DNA of 8,924 bases, from assembly GCA_030608865.1 (NCBI GenBank), contig JAUWDI010000028.1:1-8924 (forward strand), in the 5' to 3' direction. A program made the translations under genes and the position numbers. Below are positions 8,829 through 8,924 of this stretch, piece after piece. A model generated the notes under the pieces. It was given only the letters and a program-made list of their open reading frames with translations. It had not been told where the DNA came from and searched no databases. The stretch's first letter is position 1. Each line of letters starts with the position of its first letter. Source of the DNA: Anaerolineales bacterium (GTDB lineage Bacteria; Chloroflexota; Anaerolineae; Anaerolineales; E44-bin32).

Positions 8829-8924
8829 ATGTCCATCAAGCCGCACTCCATTCTCGCAGACTTACATCTTTCAGAAGATCTAATTCTTTGCAGCAATCCC
8901 GCTCATCGCGTACTCTGCCATCGC
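8829..8924. other. Unresolved open frames at the right edge
   Basis: Three readings are possible and none is decisive. On the plus strand, ATG 8829 opens 32 codons to the edge (MSIKPHSILADLHLSEDLIL then CSNPAHRVLCHR), but without a Shine-Dalgarno. On the minus strand, one frame runs from the edge to TGA at 8838-8836 (ending KDVSLREWSAA). Another minus frame ends at TAG 8882-8880 (ending MAEYAMSGIAAKN). A minus-strand gene here would be the 3' end of a gene upstream of AOR, possibly in the same unit. A plus-strand gene would be divergent from AOR. I recognise none of the peptides. Confidence 0.25.

Overview
The window is an ordinary stretch of a mid-GC, probably anaerobic bacterial chromosome. 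It is densely coded, with short intergenic gaps and no mobile elements, tRNA, rRNA or CRISPR. The best guess at lineage is Chloroflexota, perhaps Anaerolineae or a relative. This rests on general resemblance only: the enolase active-site loop variant, a YtxG-like/YtxH pair, a tungsten-type aldehyde:ferredoxin oxidoreductase, and extended -10 promoters placed directly at start codons. No marker gene is present to prove it.

Left part (1-1535): a two-gene minus-strand unit holds radC and, 2 nt downstream, the start of an unrecognised gene that runs off the left edge. It has a textbook -35/-10 promoter. Divergent from it on the plus strand is a two-helix membrane protein with a double zinc ribbon. 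That gene ends at a hairpin terminator shared with the convergent enolase gene.

Middle (1573-5277): eno (minus) and mnmA (plus) are divergent across a 105-bp gap. mnmA is followed by a small three-helix membrane protein coupled through a GTGA overlap. A second plus-strand unit follows, a YtxG-like two-helix protein and then a YtxH protein with a Lys-rich tail. It ends at a second shared hairpin. For both mnmA and the YtxG-like gene, an extended -10 (TGnTAnAAT) lies so that the predicted transcription start is the A of the ATG, which suggests leaderless mRNAs.

Right part (5317-8789): a two-gene minus-strand operon encodes an AOR-family oxidoreductase and then, 17 nt downstream from a TTG start with a good Shine-Dalgarno, the bifunctional NAD(P)HX repair enzyme NnrE/NnrD. 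The last 90 bases contain short open frames on both strands that cannot be resolved.

Functionally the window mixes housekeeping (glycolysis, tRNA thiolation, nicotinamide cofactor repair), anaerobic aldehyde or ketoacid redox chemistry, and several small membrane proteins of unknown role. I see no convincing new multi-gene system. The points most worth a second look are the leaderless promoters, the AOR-NnrED pairing, a substituted pterin-binding motif in AOR, a one-residue longer catalytic loop in enolase, and a Gly-Gly-Gly motif in MnmA that also serves as the ribosome site of the next gene.
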